A program made the position numbers and the translations under genes. 64,000 nt of DNA from Rosettibacter sp964572725 (GTDB taxonomy: Bacteria > Bacteroidota > Ignavibacteria > Ignavibacteriales > Melioribacteraceae): the NCBI GenBank assembly GCA_964572725.1, contig CAZNFW010000001.1, positions 106,729 through 170,728 on the forward strand, given 5' to 3'. Of this stretch, positions 41,225 to 50,509 are shown one piece after another; positions within the stretch are counted from its first letter, which is position 1, and the number at the start of each line of letters is the position of its first letter. The notes beneath the pieces are model-generated. The model did no database searches. It was not told the DNA's origin and worked only from the letters and a program-made list of their open reading frames with translations.

Positions 41225-42916
41225 ATGCCAAAAATAATTGTTGATGGTCAGGAAATAGAATTTAAACCTGGACAAACCATAATTGAAGCAGCAAGGGAAG
41301 CAAAAATTGATATTCCTCATTTTTGCTGGCATCCCAAATTATCTGTATCAGGCAATTGTAGGGTTTGTCTTGTAGAAGTTGAACAAATGCCCAAACTTGT
41401 TATCTCGTGTGCTACGCTGGCATCAGAAGGAATGATTGTTCATACAAAATCACCTCGTGCACTCGAAGCAAGAAATGCAGTTATGGAATTTTTATTAATC
41501 AATCATCCTCTCGATTGCCCAATTTGTGACGAAGCAGGTGAATGCAAACTTCAGGAATATGCTTATGCACACGGTAAAGGCGAAAGCCGCTTTGAAGAGA
41601 TGAAAGTTCGAAAAGATAAACGCGTTCAACTTGGACCTTACATAAAATTTGATGCTGAACGCTGTATTTCCTGTTCGAGATGTATTAGATTTACTGATGA
41701 AATTGCTAAATCGCATCAGCTTACATTTATTAAAAGAGGTGATAGAGTAACAATCACAACTTTCCCGGGTGAGTCCTTTGATAATCCTTATACTTTGAAT
41801 ACGACTGATATTTGTCCTGTTGGTGCATTAACTAATCAGGATTTTAGATTCAAAGCAAGAGTTTGGGAAATGTCAAAAACAAATTCAGTTTGTATTGGCT
41901 GCTCTCGTGGTTGCAACATTGAAATATGGGTAAGAAATAATCAAATTTTAAGATTAACTCCACGACATAACGAAGATGTTAACAGCTATTGGATGTGTGA
42001 TAATGGTAGATTAAATACATTTAAACATGTAAACTCCGAAACAAGAATTGATGGAACATTTATTCGCAAAGATGAAAATTTACAAAAAGTTTCGTGGGAC
42101 GAAGCATTAAACCATACTATAAATGATTTAAAGAAATTCAAAGCAGATGAGATTTGTTTTATCGGTTCTCCTTATGCAACCTGTGAAGATAATTTTGTCT
42201 TAAGAAAGTTTGCAAAAGCTTTTGGAATTTCGAAATTGTATTTTGCAAAACATATTAAATCGGGCGATCAGGATGATATTCTAATTCGAGAAGATAAAAC
42301 CCCTAATTCACTTGGAGCAGAATTAATTGGTTTAAAACCTCTTGATAAATCTTATAAAGAAGAAATAATTAATGGAATAAAAGAAAGAAAAATCAAAGCA
42401 CTTTATTTAATGGAAGATGATATTGATGCAATATTTGAGAATAATGAATTTAATAGCGAAATTGAATCAATACTGAAAAAACTAGAATTATTAATTGTTC
42501 ATGCTACTAATAAAAACAAAGCTACGGAAATTGCTCATATTGTTTTCCCCGCTGCAACTTATGCAGAAAAACATGGTACATTTGTAAACTTTCAGGGAAG
42601 AATTCAGAGAATTAGACCTGCAGTTGCAACAATCGAAATGGATAGAGCACTTGATGGAATGAGTATGAGTCGATGGGATAAATTTGGCACTCCTTTCGAC
42701 AGATGGATGCAGGGACATAAATATGATGCAAAACCAAGCTGGAAAATCTTAACACTTATTGCTGCAAAACTTGGCTTTAAAATTAAGTATGAAATGGCTG
42801 AAGAGGTTTTTAAAGATATTACCAATACTATAGAAGGATTTAATGATTTGGATTATGATAAAATTGGTGAACTGGGAATTCAGCTTAATATTGATATGGT
42901 TAAAGTACCAGCTTAA
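41225..42916 (+). CDS. nuoG: NADH-quinone oxidoreductase subunit G (short form)
   Basis: The iron-sulfur subunit of complex I that carries electrons from NADH toward quinone. At 563 residues it is shorter than the proteobacterial 900. The N-terminal [2Fe-2S] domain has HFCWHPKLSVSGNCRVCLVE; the His-Cys cluster motif is HPLDCPICDEAGECKLQE; the [4Fe-4S] site is CISCSRCIRF with DICPVGAL. A further Cys set, CIGCSRGCNIEIWVRN, begins a molybdopterin-like domain, with EKHGTFVNFQGRIQRIRPAV near 440-460. It precedes nuoH and nuoI. Confidence 0.9.
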   Translation: MPKIIVDGQEIEFKPGQTIIEAAREAKIDIPHFCWHPKLSVSGNCRVCLVEVEQMPKLVISCATLASEGMIVHTKSPRALEARNAVMEFLLINHPLDCPICDEAGECKLQEYAYAHGKGESRFEEMKVRKDKRVQLGPYIKFDAERCISCSRCIRFTDEIAKSHQLTFIKRGDRVTITTFPGESFDNPYTLNTTDICPVGALTNQDFRFKARVWEMSKTNSVCIGCSRGCNIEIWVRNNQILRLTPRHNEDVNSYWMCDNGRLNTFKHVNSETRIDGTFIRKDENLQKVSWDEALNHTINDLKKFKADEICFIGSPYATCEDNFVLRKFAKAFGISKLYFAKHIKSGDQDDILIREDKTPNSLGAELIGLKPLDKSYKEEIINGIKERKIKALYLMEDDIDAIFENNEFNSEIESILKKLELLIVHATNKNKATEIAHIVFPAATYAEKHGTFVNFQGRIQRIRPAVATIEMDRALDGMSMSRWDKFGTPFDRWMQGHKYDAKPSWKILTLIAAKLGFKIKYEMAEEVFKDITNTIEGFNDLDYDKIGELGIQLNIDMVKVPA

Positions 42917-43176
42917 TAAAAAAATTGTTTTTTATAATTTTGAAAAAAGAAAAAATTTAAGTAAGGTTCTGAATCCTAATTTTATTGAGATTAAGTATCT
43001 CGAAGAATGAATGTATTAAAAGGTTGTTCATTGTTTTTATTTTTATTGATTTTCTTAGAATGATTTTAATCGACAAAGTCATTCTGGATGAACAAAGTAA
43101 TTCGATAACTAAAAAAGTTATTCTAAGTTACATTATTTATGACATATTTTAATTTCAAATATTGGAGTAGACATTA
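42917..43176. other. 260-bp spacer between nuoG and nuoH with inverted repeats
   Basis: An AT-rich spacer unusual inside a nuo cluster. It holds CTTAGAAT (43054-43061) and ATTCTAAG (43120-43127) as an outer pair, and GAATGA...TCATTC nested around 43058-43085, which could fold together. No ORF, terminator T run or known motif was seen. Possible RNA structure or old repeat remnant. Confidence 0.45.
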
Positions 43177-44208
43177 ATGAATATCTGGGAAACAATAATA
43201 ATAACAATTATAAAAATATTAATTGCACTTACTACGTTGTTATTATCTGTAGCATATATGGTCTACTTTGAAAGAAAGATTAGTGCTTGGGCACAAAATC
43301 GAATTGGTCCGAACCGTGTTGGTTACAAAGGTCTTCTTCAACCTTTTGCAGATGTTTTTAAATTATTATTAAAAGAAGATATTGTTCCTGAAGCTGCTAA
43401 TAAACCATTGCATACTTTAGCACCATTTATTTCACTCTTTGTTGCATTCGCTACTTATGCAGTTGTACCAATTGGACCAACAATTAATCTTTTTGGTTAT
43501 GAAATAAAACTTGTTACTGCAGATGTAAATATTGGTATTCTTTATGTTCTTGCATTAACTTCACTTGGTGTTTATGGAATTACACTTGCAGGATGGTCAT
43601 CTGGCAGCAAATATTCATTGCTTGGAGGAATTCGTTCTTCTGCTCAAATGATTTCTTATGAAGTTTCAATGGGATTTTCAATTGCAGGAGTGTTGTTAAT
43701 TTCAGAATCATTGCGTCCAATTGATATAGTAAATTCACAGCATGGATGGATGTGGAATGCAATTATTCAGCCAATTGGTTTTATTACATTTGTTGTGTCA
43801 GCATTTGCAGAAACTAATCGATTGCCTTTTGATTTGCCAGAAGCCGAACCTGAACTTGTTGGAGGTTATCACACGGAATACAGCTCATTCAAATTTGCTG
43901 GATTCTTTTTAGCTGAATATGCAAATATGATTATTGCAAGTTGTTTAATTGTTACTCTTTATCTTGGCGGATGGCAAATTCCTTATATTGATAAATTAGG
44001 TTTAAGCTCAAGTCTAACAACTATTTTACAAATCGGAGCTTTTTTATTTAAAGTAGCATTTATGCTTTTTGTGTTTATCTGGGTTAGATGGAGTATTCCA
44101 AGATTTCGATACGACCAGCTGATGAATTTAGGTTGGAAAGTTATGTTCCCATTGTCACTCATTAATATTATATGGGTTGCATTATTAATTATGGTATTCA
44201 AATTATGA
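43177..44208 (+). CDS. nuoH: NADH-quinone oxidoreductase subunit H
   Basis: A 343-residue membrane subunit of complex I at the quinone site. Conserved parts include YFERKISAWAQNRIGPNRVG, YKGLLQPFADVFKLLLKED, GWSSGSKYSLLGGIRSSAQM, ISYEVSMGFS, FAETNRLPFDLPEAEPELVG, and GYHTEYSSFKFAGFFLAEYA; about eight membrane helices. GGAGTAG precedes the ATG. nuoI follows after 36 bp. Confidence 0.96.
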   Translation: MNIWETIIITIIKILIALTTLLLSVAYMVYFERKISAWAQNRIGPNRVGYKGLLQPFADVFKLLLKEDIVPEAANKPLHTLAPFISLFVAFATYAVVPIGPTINLFGYEIKLVTADVNIGILYVLALTSLGVYGITLAGWSSGSKYSLLGGIRSSAQMISYEVSMGFSIAGVLLISESLRPIDIVNSQHGWMWNAIIQPIGFITFVVSAFAETNRLPFDLPEAEPELVGGYHTEYSSFKFAGFFLAEYANMIIASCLIVTLYLGGWQIPYIDKLGLSSSLTTILQIGAFLFKVAFMLFVFIWVRWSIPRFRYDQLMNLGWKVMFPLSLINIIWVALLIMVFKL

Positions 44209-44244
44209 TTTTAGGAGTTCTTCTTGAAAGGAGATAAGATTATT

Positions 44245-44739
44245 ATGACAGTCAAGAAAAGAAAAAAGGACTTAAATTTTTTTGAAAGAATTTATATTGT
44301 AGAAATAATTAAAGGGATGATTCTTACATTGAGAAATATGTTTCGTCCCAAATTTACTATGGAATATCCAGAAGTAAAATTTGAACCACCAGCATCTTAT
44401 AGAGGCAGACCTGTTTTAGTTCAGGAAGAAGATGGGAGAGGCAGGTGCGTTGCATGTGGTTTATGTTCGAGAGTATGTCCTGCCCTTGCTATTGAAGTTC
44501 AAGCTGCAGAAACAGAATTAGAAAAAGAACGTTATCCTGTAAAATTTGAAATTAATATGCTGCGATGCATCTTCTGTGGTTTCTGCGAAGAAGTTTGCCC
44601 AGAAGAAGCAATTGTAATGAGCAAAGATTATGAATTAGTTTTTACAAATCGTGAAGATGCAATTTTTGGAAAAGATAAATTACTTGTGCCAATTGAACAG
44701 CTTCGAGATAGAATTGAGTTCTTGAGAAAATTTAAATAA
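44245..44739 (+). CDS. nuoI: NADH-quinone oxidoreductase subunit I
   Basis: A ferredoxin-like subunit of about 164 residues with two [4Fe-4S] sites: CVACGLCSRVCP and CIFCGFCEEVCP, each followed by a Pro. It passes electrons to the quinone site next to subunit H. I chose the ATG at 44245 because AAAGGAG lies about 11 bp upstream; the TTG at 44224 would overlap that site. The genes for subunits J to N do not follow; the next gene is comM, so the complex I genes are split between loci. Confidence 0.93.
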   Translation: MTVKKRKKDLNFFERIYIVEIIKGMILTLRNMFRPKFTMEYPEVKFEPPASYRGRPVLVQEEDGRGRCVACGLCSRVCPALAIEVQAAETELEKERYPVKFEINMLRCIFCGFCEEVCPEEAIVMSKDYELVFTNREDAIFGKDKLLVPIEQLRDRIEFLRKFK

Positions 44740-44825
44740 TTTTTTTAATAATCATTATATTGAATCAGCGAGGGAATCAGAATTTTATTGTCAAAACTAT
44801 TTTGATAATAAATTTCTTTTGAGAT

Positions 44826-46364
44826 ATGTTTTCAAAAGTAATATCAGCTTCTACCTTTGGTATTGATGCATACAAAGTTGAAGTCGAAACTCACAGCGAA
44901 AAACAACTTCCTTCAATTACAATTGTTGGATTGCCCGATAACGCTGTTAAAGAAAGCAAAGAACGCGTAACAGCAGCATTAAAGAATTCAGGAATTGATA
45001 TCTCTCTAAAAAAAATTACAGTTAATTTAGCTCCAGCTGATATTAAAAAAGAAGGTAGTGCTTTCGACCTTCCAATTGCTATTGGAATTCTTGCTTCAAA
45101 TGAATTAGTTAATCAAAATTTATTGGAAGAAACTTTAATATTGGGTGAACTTTCTCTCGATGGTTCTTTAAGAAAAGTTAAAGGAGGCCTGCCAATTGCT
45201 GTTGAAGCAAAAAGATTAGGAATAAAAAATATTATTCTTCCAAAAGATTCTGTAAAAGAAGCTTCTATCGTTGATGGAATAAATGTTTATGGATTTGAAA
45301 CTCTAAACGAGGTAATTCAATTCCTCAATGGTGAAAATCATTTTGAACCTGTATTTACAGATAAAGATGAAGTATTTGCAGAAGTAAATAATTATCATAT
45401 AGATTTTTCTGATGTAAAAGGACAGGAAAATGCAAAACGTGCATTGGAAATTGCTGCTGCTGGCGGACACAATATAATTATGATTGGGCCGCCGGGCTCA
45501 GGAAAAACAATGCTCGCAAAAAGATTGCCTACTATTTTACCACCGCTTACATTTGAAGAAGCTCTCGAAACAACTAAGATACATTCAGTAGCTGGTATAC
45601 TGCCAAAAGATAAAGCATTAATAACCGAAAGGCCTTTCCGCAGTCCTCATCATACTGTTAGTGATGCTGCGTTAATTGGAGGTGGAAGTATTCCTCGCCC
45701 AGGTGAAGTATCTTTCGCTCATCATGGAGTTTTGTTTTTAGATGAACTGCCAGAATTTAAAAAAAATGTACTCGAAGTTCTTCGTCAGCCACTCGAGGAT
45801 TCAAAAGTAACAATCAGTCGTTCTAAAATGTCATTGGAATTTCCTGCTAATTTTATGCTCGCTGCTGCTATGAATCCTTGTCCCTGCGGTTATTTTACTG
45901 ACCCGTCAAAAGAATGCACATGTACAACTTCACAAATTCAAAAATATATGGCAAAAATTTCTGGTCCTTTATTGGACAGAATTGATATTCATATTGAAGT
46001 TCCGCCTGTAAAATTTAAGGAACTCTCTTCTGCATCAACCGGAGAAAAATCTGAAGTAATCAGAAAAAGAGTTGTTGCAGCCCGACAGATTCAATTAAAA
46101 AGATTTGAAGGATTAAAAAATATTTATTGCAATGCACATATGGGGACAAAAGAAATTCGTAAATTTTGTAAACTTGATACTCAATGTGAAGAACTTTTGA
46201 AAATGGCAATGACTCGCTTGGGACTTTCTGCAAGAGCATATGATAGAATAATTAAAGTGAGCAGAACAATTGCTGACCTCGAAAATTCAGAAAGTATTTT
46301 GCCTCAGCATATAAGTGAAGCAATTCAATATAGAGCTCTCGATAGAGAACTGTGGGGGCATTAA
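44826..46364 (+). CDS. comM: ComM/YifB-family AAA+ ATPase (Mg chelatase-like)
   Basis: A 512-residue protein of the ComM family, a helicase that helps integrate transforming DNA. The N-terminal ChlI/Lon-protease-like domain has LPSITIVGLPDNAVKESKER and LAPADIKKEGSAFDLPIAIG. The AAA domain has Walker A GPPGSGKTMLAKRLP, FRSPHHTVSDAALIGGG, Walker B GVLFLDELPEFKKNVLEVL and AAAMNPCPCGYF with a Cys cluster (CPCGYFTDPSKECTC). C-terminal LSARAYDRIIKVSRTIADLE is the family helix. The order of domains and length are standard. Confidence 0.93.
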   Translation: MFSKVISASTFGIDAYKVEVETHSEKQLPSITIVGLPDNAVKESKERVTAALKNSGIDISLKKITVNLAPADIKKEGSAFDLPIAIGILASNELVNQNLLEETLILGELSLDGSLRKVKGGLPIAVEAKRLGIKNIILPKDSVKEASIVDGINVYGFETLNEVIQFLNGENHFEPVFTDKDEVFAEVNNYHIDFSDVKGQENAKRALEIAAAGGHNIIMIGPPGSGKTMLAKRLPTILPPLTFEEALETTKIHSVAGILPKDKALITERPFRSPHHTVSDAALIGGGSIPRPGEVSFAHHGVLFLDELPEFKKNVLEVLRQPLEDSKVTISRSKMSLEFPANFMLAAAMNPCPCGYFTDPSKECTCTTSQIQKYMAKISGPLLDRIDIHIEVPPVKFKELSSASTGEKSEVIRKRVVAARQIQLKRFEGLKNIYCNAHMGTKEIRKFCKLDTQCEELLKMAMTRLGLSARAYDRIIKVSRTIADLENSESILPQHISEAIQYRALDRELWGH

Positions 46365-46415
46365 TTTCTTCTTTTTTTATTTTATATTTTTATAAAATCA
46401 TAAGTTACAATTTTG

Positions 46416-46432
46416 AGTGTAATATATACACT
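46416..46432. promoter_or_regulatory. Second GTGTA-N5-TACAC palindrome
   Basis: AGTGTA-ATATA-TACACT lies 65 bp before the start codon of the beta-helix gene and 29 bp before its -7 element. Its core matches the palindrome between xylB and the Nudix regulator, suggesting one regulator. Confidence 0.5.
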
Positions 46433-46461
46433 TTTTTATAAGCATTTTAAAAAATCATTTT

Positions 46462-46469
46462 TATATTTG
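46462..46469 (+). promoter_or_regulatory. -7 promoter element (TATATTTG) of the beta-helix gene
   Basis: TATATTTG lies 28 bp before the ATG at 46498. No TTG is found at the -33 spacing, which would fit a regulated or weak promoter. Confidence 0.4.
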
Positions 46470-46497
46470 TAAAGATTATTTTGTAAGAGGAGAAAAA

Positions 46498-48366
46498 ATG
46501 AAATTATTAATTACAATCTTAAAGAAAATCAATTCACTGAAATTCTCATTAATGTTGTTATTAATTTTATTTTTTGTGAATTTAAATTCACAACCCTCAG
46601 GTGGACCTTATGGACCTATTTATCAAAAATATGAGATTCCAAAAATTTCAGGTAAAATATATTATGTAGCACCTGACGGCAAATCAGAGAACTCAGGTGA
46701 ATCAATTGCCAATCCAACTACAATTGAATCTGCTGTCGAAAAAGCAAAATCAGGAGATGCAATAATTTTAAGAGGCGGAATTTATAGAACTGGGAATTTA
46801 ATTTTTAATCAAAGAATAATTTTTCAACCATATCTCGATGAAAAACCAATCTTAAAAGGAACTTATGTTGCAAAAGAATGGAAGAATCTTGGAAATGGTT
46901 TATGGGTTACAAAATGGAATCGACTTTTTCCATCAAAACCAGCTGATTGGTGGATGCGCGACAGAGAAGGAAAGAAAACCCCACTTCACAGATTCAATAA
47001 TGATATGGTATTTGTAAACGGAAAATTTTTGCAGTCCGCAGGATGGGAAGGCGAAGTAGATGAAAACTCTTTTTACATTGATTATGAAAGAGGCTTGGTT
47101 TTTATTGGAGTTAATCCAGATGATAAGTTGATTGAAATAACAGCTTTTGATGGAGCTTTAATAAGAACTACAAAAGACGTACATGGAAAAAAATCTGATA
47201 AAAAAGGACCAATTATTAAAGGTATTACATTTACTCAATACGCATACAGAGCAATAGAAATTGAAGGTACAGAACCTGAAGGATTAGCTGATGAAAAAAC
47301 ATTCGGTAAAGATGTTGTAGGAACATTAATTGAAAATTGTGAAATCTCTTTTTGCTCAAGAGTAGCAGGATATATAAGAGGTGATAGTTTGACTATTAGA
47401 CATTGCAAAATTAGTGATACAAGTACAGAAGGAATTTATATAATAAGTTCTAATGATGTTCTGCTTGAAAAAAATATTTTTACACGTAATAACATTGAAC
47501 GAATTACGGGGTATTATCCAGCAGCTGTAAAAATTTTCAATCAATGTCATCGTGTAACCTGTAACGATAATCTTGTAATTGATTTACCTTATTCAAATGG
47601 TATTTGGTATGATGTAGGGAATGTTGATGGAGTATTTATAAATAACTGGGTTGAAAATGTAGGCAATAATAAAACAGAATTAAATATCAATCAGCCATGG
47701 CCAAGCGATAATGGATTTTTCTTTGAAATATCTAAAGGTGCTATATGTGCAAATAATGTTTTTGTAAATTGTGACCATGGAATATGGGTATTAAATAGTT
47801 CTAATGTTCAGATTTATAATAACACATTTATTAACAGTACATCATGTATATCAAGAAATGCAAGAGTTGCTGCTGGTGACCATTTTGGTTGGCATGCAAG
47901 TACAGGACCAGATGTTGATAAACGCGGAGGACATGTTTTTATTAACAATTTATTATATGGCGATATGAATTTTAATAGACCATTATTATATGTATGGCAG
48001 CCAGCATCACTTTGCGAAAAACTTACTCATCCTCAATTAAAATCTCTTGATTATAATTTTTATGTAAGACAATCAGATTATAATCCTTTAATACTGTGGA
48101 GCCCTGTTATTAATGAAAAATGTCAGGCAGCTTTTAAGTCGTTAGATGAGTTAAGAACTTTACACCCTCAATTTGAAATTTATAGTAAATATTACTCTGG
48201 TTTTAATTTACCATTATTCAAATGTGCTGAACTAAAAGATTATAGATTGCTGCAGTCATTTCCTGAAGCAAATTCTGGTACTAAATTACCAGATGAAATA
48301 AAAAAATTAACAGGACAAAATAAAAATACTAAAAATTATATAGGAGCATATCCCCCAATTAAGTAA
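46498..48366 (+). CDS. Secreted right-handed beta-helix protein, possibly GH120-like glycosidase
   Basis: A 622-residue exported protein. A hydrophobic signal segment (about 14-31) is followed by KIYYVAPDGKSENSG and VEKAKSGDAIILRGGIYR, the usual start of parallel beta-helix enzymes. Helix turns (about 235-460) end in N-rich ladders (NCEISFCSR, NNTFINST). By eye and from memory the layout resembles GH120 beta-xylosidases: D372 in SNGIWYD and E410 in NGFFFEISKG occupy places comparable to the catalytic Asp/Glu pair there, followed by HGIWVLNSSNVQIYNNTF and INNLLYGDMN. A GTGTA-N5-TACAC site like that of the xyl genes precedes it. A polysaccharide lyase or an inactive beta-helix is possible. Confidence 0.6.
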   Translation: MKLLITILKKINSLKFSLMLLLILFFVNLNSQPSGGPYGPIYQKYEIPKISGKIYYVAPDGKSENSGESIANPTTIESAVEKAKSGDAIILRGGIYRTGNLIFNQRIIFQPYLDEKPILKGTYVAKEWKNLGNGLWVTKWNRLFPSKPADWWMRDREGKKTPLHRFNNDMVFVNGKFLQSAGWEGEVDENSFYIDYERGLVFIGVNPDDKLIEITAFDGALIRTTKDVHGKKSDKKGPIIKGITFTQYAYRAIEIEGTEPEGLADEKTFGKDVVGTLIENCEISFCSRVAGYIRGDSLTIRHCKISDTSTEGIYIISSNDVLLEKNIFTRNNIERITGYYPAAVKIFNQCHRVTCNDNLVIDLPYSNGIWYDVGNVDGVFINNWVENVGNNKTELNINQPWPSDNGFFFEISKGAICANNVFVNCDHGIWVLNSSNVQIYNNTFINSTSCISRNARVAAGDHFGWHASTGPDVDKRGGHVFINNLLYGDMNFNRPLLYVWQPASLCEKLTHPQLKSLDYNFYVRQSDYNPLILWSPVINEKCQAAFKSLDELRTLHPQFEIYSKYYSGFNLPLFKCAELKDYRLLQSFPEANSGTKLPDEIKKLTGQNKNTKNYIGAYPPIK

Positions 48367-48638
48367 GGACTATTAGTAATATTTGAGTAAAAATTATTAG
48401 TTAATGAGAAATAAAGATTAAAAAATTGTTTATAAAATTATAAGTGAATATTCTAATTATTCATCAATATGAATAATTATGCAAAAAATTTTTTTATAAG
48501 ACTTGACATAAAATTTTTTATGACTTATTATTGCACCTAAGTTATGGTTGAAAAGAGAAAACATATTGTTACATATAATAAATTAATCGGGCGTCAGAAG
48601 CTCATAGCATTCTTCCATACAAATTTTGTATTTAACAC

Positions 48639-48674
48639 NNNNNNNNNNNNNNNNNNNNNNNNNNNNNNNNNNNN
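48639..48674. other. Assembly gap (36 N)
   Basis: Unknown bases upstream of ilvD; a scaffold join. A short gene or regulatory element could be missing. Confidence 0.99.
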
Positions 48675-48703
48675 TTATTAATCTAATTATTCTAGGCTAA
48701 TAG

Positions 48704-48751
48704 TAGTCAATCCCTAGATTTTTAATCAAGAAATAAATTAGGGATTGACTA
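48704..48751. repeat. 13-bp inverted repeat upstream of ilvD
   Basis: TAGTCAATCCCTA and TAGGGATTGACTA are perfect inverted repeats with a 22-bp AT-rich loop, about 55 bp before ilvD. It lacks a T run on the plus strand, so it may be a regulatory hairpin, an operator, or the end of an element lost in the gap. Confidence 0.55.
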
Positions 48752-48806
48752 AACCCATGAGGTATATCTAAAGATGTATAATTTATAAAATATTTTTGAG
48801 GTCTTT

Positions 48807-50489
48807 ATGAGATCTGATCTTATTAAAAAAGGTTTTGATAAAGCTCCGCACAGGAGCTTGTTAAAAGCTACGGGTGTTATTAAATCTGATGACGATTTCA
48901 ATAAACCATTTATTGGAATTTGCAATTCTTACATCGATTTAATTCCAGGACATGTTCACTTACAGGAGTTTGGTAAAATTATAAAAGAAGAGGTTCGTAA
49001 AGCTGGAGGTGTTCCTTTTGAATTTAATACGATTGGGGTAGATGATGGAATTGCAATGGGACATATTGGAATGCGTTATTCTCTCGCAAGCAGAGAATTG
49101 ATTGCCGACAGTCTTGAAACTGTTGCTGAAGCTCATAGACTTGATGCACTTATCTGTATACCTAATTGTGATAAAATTGTACCCGGTATGCTGATAGGAG
49201 CAGTAAGAGTAAACATTCCTACAATTTTTATTTCTGGTGGACCTATGAAATCTGGATTGACTCCATCAGGAGAGGTAGTAGATTTAATTTCTGTATTTGA
49301 AGGTGTTGGAAAATTTTCAACAGGTGAAATAAATGAAAATAAATTAAAAGAATTGGAAAATTTTGCATGTCCAACTTGCGGCTCATGTTCTGGCATGTTC
49401 ACAGCTAATTCTATGAATTGTTTAATGGAAGCTTTGGGAATGGCTTTGCCGGGCAATGGAACTATACTTGCCGTAGATCCTAAGCGTAATGAACTTGCTA
49501 AAGAAGCTGCCCGTAAAATAATGGAATTAATAAAGCTTGACTTAAAACCAAGAGATATAATTACTCGTGAATCAATCTTGAATGCTTTTGCTCTTGATAT
49601 GGCTATGGGCGGAAGTACAAATACTATTCTGCATACTCTTGCAATAGCTAACGAAGCAGGAATTGATTTTAAATTAGAAGAAATAAATAAACTTTCCAAT
49701 AGAGTGCCTTACATATGTAAAGTTTCTCCTGCAACAAAAAATGTTCACATGGAAGATGTAGATAGAGCTGGAGGTATTCCCGCTATCTTAAAAGAACTTT
49801 CTAAAATTGATGGAGTACTTGATTTAAAAAGACCAACTGTAACCGGAAAAACATTAGGAGAAAATATTAAAGATGCAGAAGTAAAAGATAGAAATGTAAT
49901 TAGAAGTGTTGATGAACCTTTCAGAAAAACCGGAGGACTAACAATTCTCTTCGGTAACTTAGCCCCAAAAGGTGCTATAGTTAAATCGGGCGCAGTTGAA
50001 GAAAATATGCTTGTATTTAGAGGTCCTGCAGTTATTTTTAATTCTCAGGATGAAGCAATTGAAGGGATTAGAGGCGGGAAAGTTAAAGCAGGGGATGTGG
50101 TTGTAATTCGTTATGAAGGACCTAAAGGTGGTCCGGGAATGCCTGAAATGTTAGCTCCTACAAGTGAAATTATGGGAATGGGATTAGGCGACAAAGTTGC
50201 ATTGATAACAGATGGCAGGTTTTCAGGTGGTACTCGTGGAGCTTGCATAGGTCACGTTTCACCTGAAGCCGCTGAAAAAGGTCCTATTGCTGCTCTTAAG
50301 AATGGAGATATAATTTCAATTGATATCCCTAATTGCTCTTTGAATGTTGAATTATCTGAAGAAGAAATTCAAAGCAGATTAGCTGAGTTGCCAGAATTTA
50401 AACCAAAAATTACAAATGGTTATTTAGCTCGCTATGCAAGAATGGTTACTTCAGCTAATACAGGAGCAATTTTAAGATTACCAGATTAA
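48807..50489 (+). CDS. ilvD: Dihydroxy-acid dehydratase
   Basis: Dehydrates 2,3-dihydroxy-3-methylvalerate and -isovalerate to the keto acids of isoleucine and valine. 560 residues. The iron-sulfur ligands are in IPNCDKIVPGM and FACPTCGSCSGMFTANSMNC; other blocks are GHIGMRYSLASRELIADSLE, DMAMGGSTNTILHTLAIANE and ALITDGRFSGGTRGACIGHV. It is first of the ilvD-B-N-C-leuB-A-C-D-cimA series. GAGG precedes the ATG. Confidence 0.96.
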   Translation: MRSDLIKKGFDKAPHRSLLKATGVIKSDDDFNKPFIGICNSYIDLIPGHVHLQEFGKIIKEEVRKAGGVPFEFNTIGVDDGIAMGHIGMRYSLASRELIADSLETVAEAHRLDALICIPNCDKIVPGMLIGAVRVNIPTIFISGGPMKSGLTPSGEVVDLISVFEGVGKFSTGEINENKLKELENFACPTCGSCSGMFTANSMNCLMEALGMALPGNGTILAVDPKRNELAKEAARKIMELIKLDLKPRDIITRESILNAFALDMAMGGSTNTILHTLAIANEAGIDFKLEEINKLSNRVPYICKVSPATKNVHMEDVDRAGGIPAILKELSKIDGVLDLKRPTVTGKTLGENIKDAEVKDRNVIRSVDEPFRKTGGLTILFGNLAPKGAIVKSGAVEENMLVFRGPAVIFNSQDEAIEGIRGGKVKAGDVVVIRYEGPKGGPGMPEMLAPTSEIMGMGLGDKVALITDGRFSGGTRGACIGHVSPEAAEKGPIAALKNGDIISIDIPNCSLNVELSEEEIQSRLAELPEFKPKITNGYLARYARMVTSANTGAILRLPD

Positions 50490-50509
50490 TAATTAAAAAA
50501 GGATTTAAT

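Larger units (their letters stand above)
48367..48806. other. 440-bp intergenic region with assembly gap and inverted repeats
   Basis: No gene is seen. It holds a small hairpin CATAAAA-TT-TTTTATG (48507-48522), a 36-base run of N (48639-48674), and a long inverted repeat at 48704-48751. GAGG at 48798-48801 is the ribosome site of ilvD. The ilvD promoter or leader probably lies here, but the gap hides part of it. Confidence 0.7.

Noticed and set aside
49133..49699. 188-residue open frame on the minus strand inside ilvD
   Set aside because: It lies fully inside a strongly conserved gene on the other strand, has no ribosome site and no recognisable motif; it is a shadow of ilvD codon bias.
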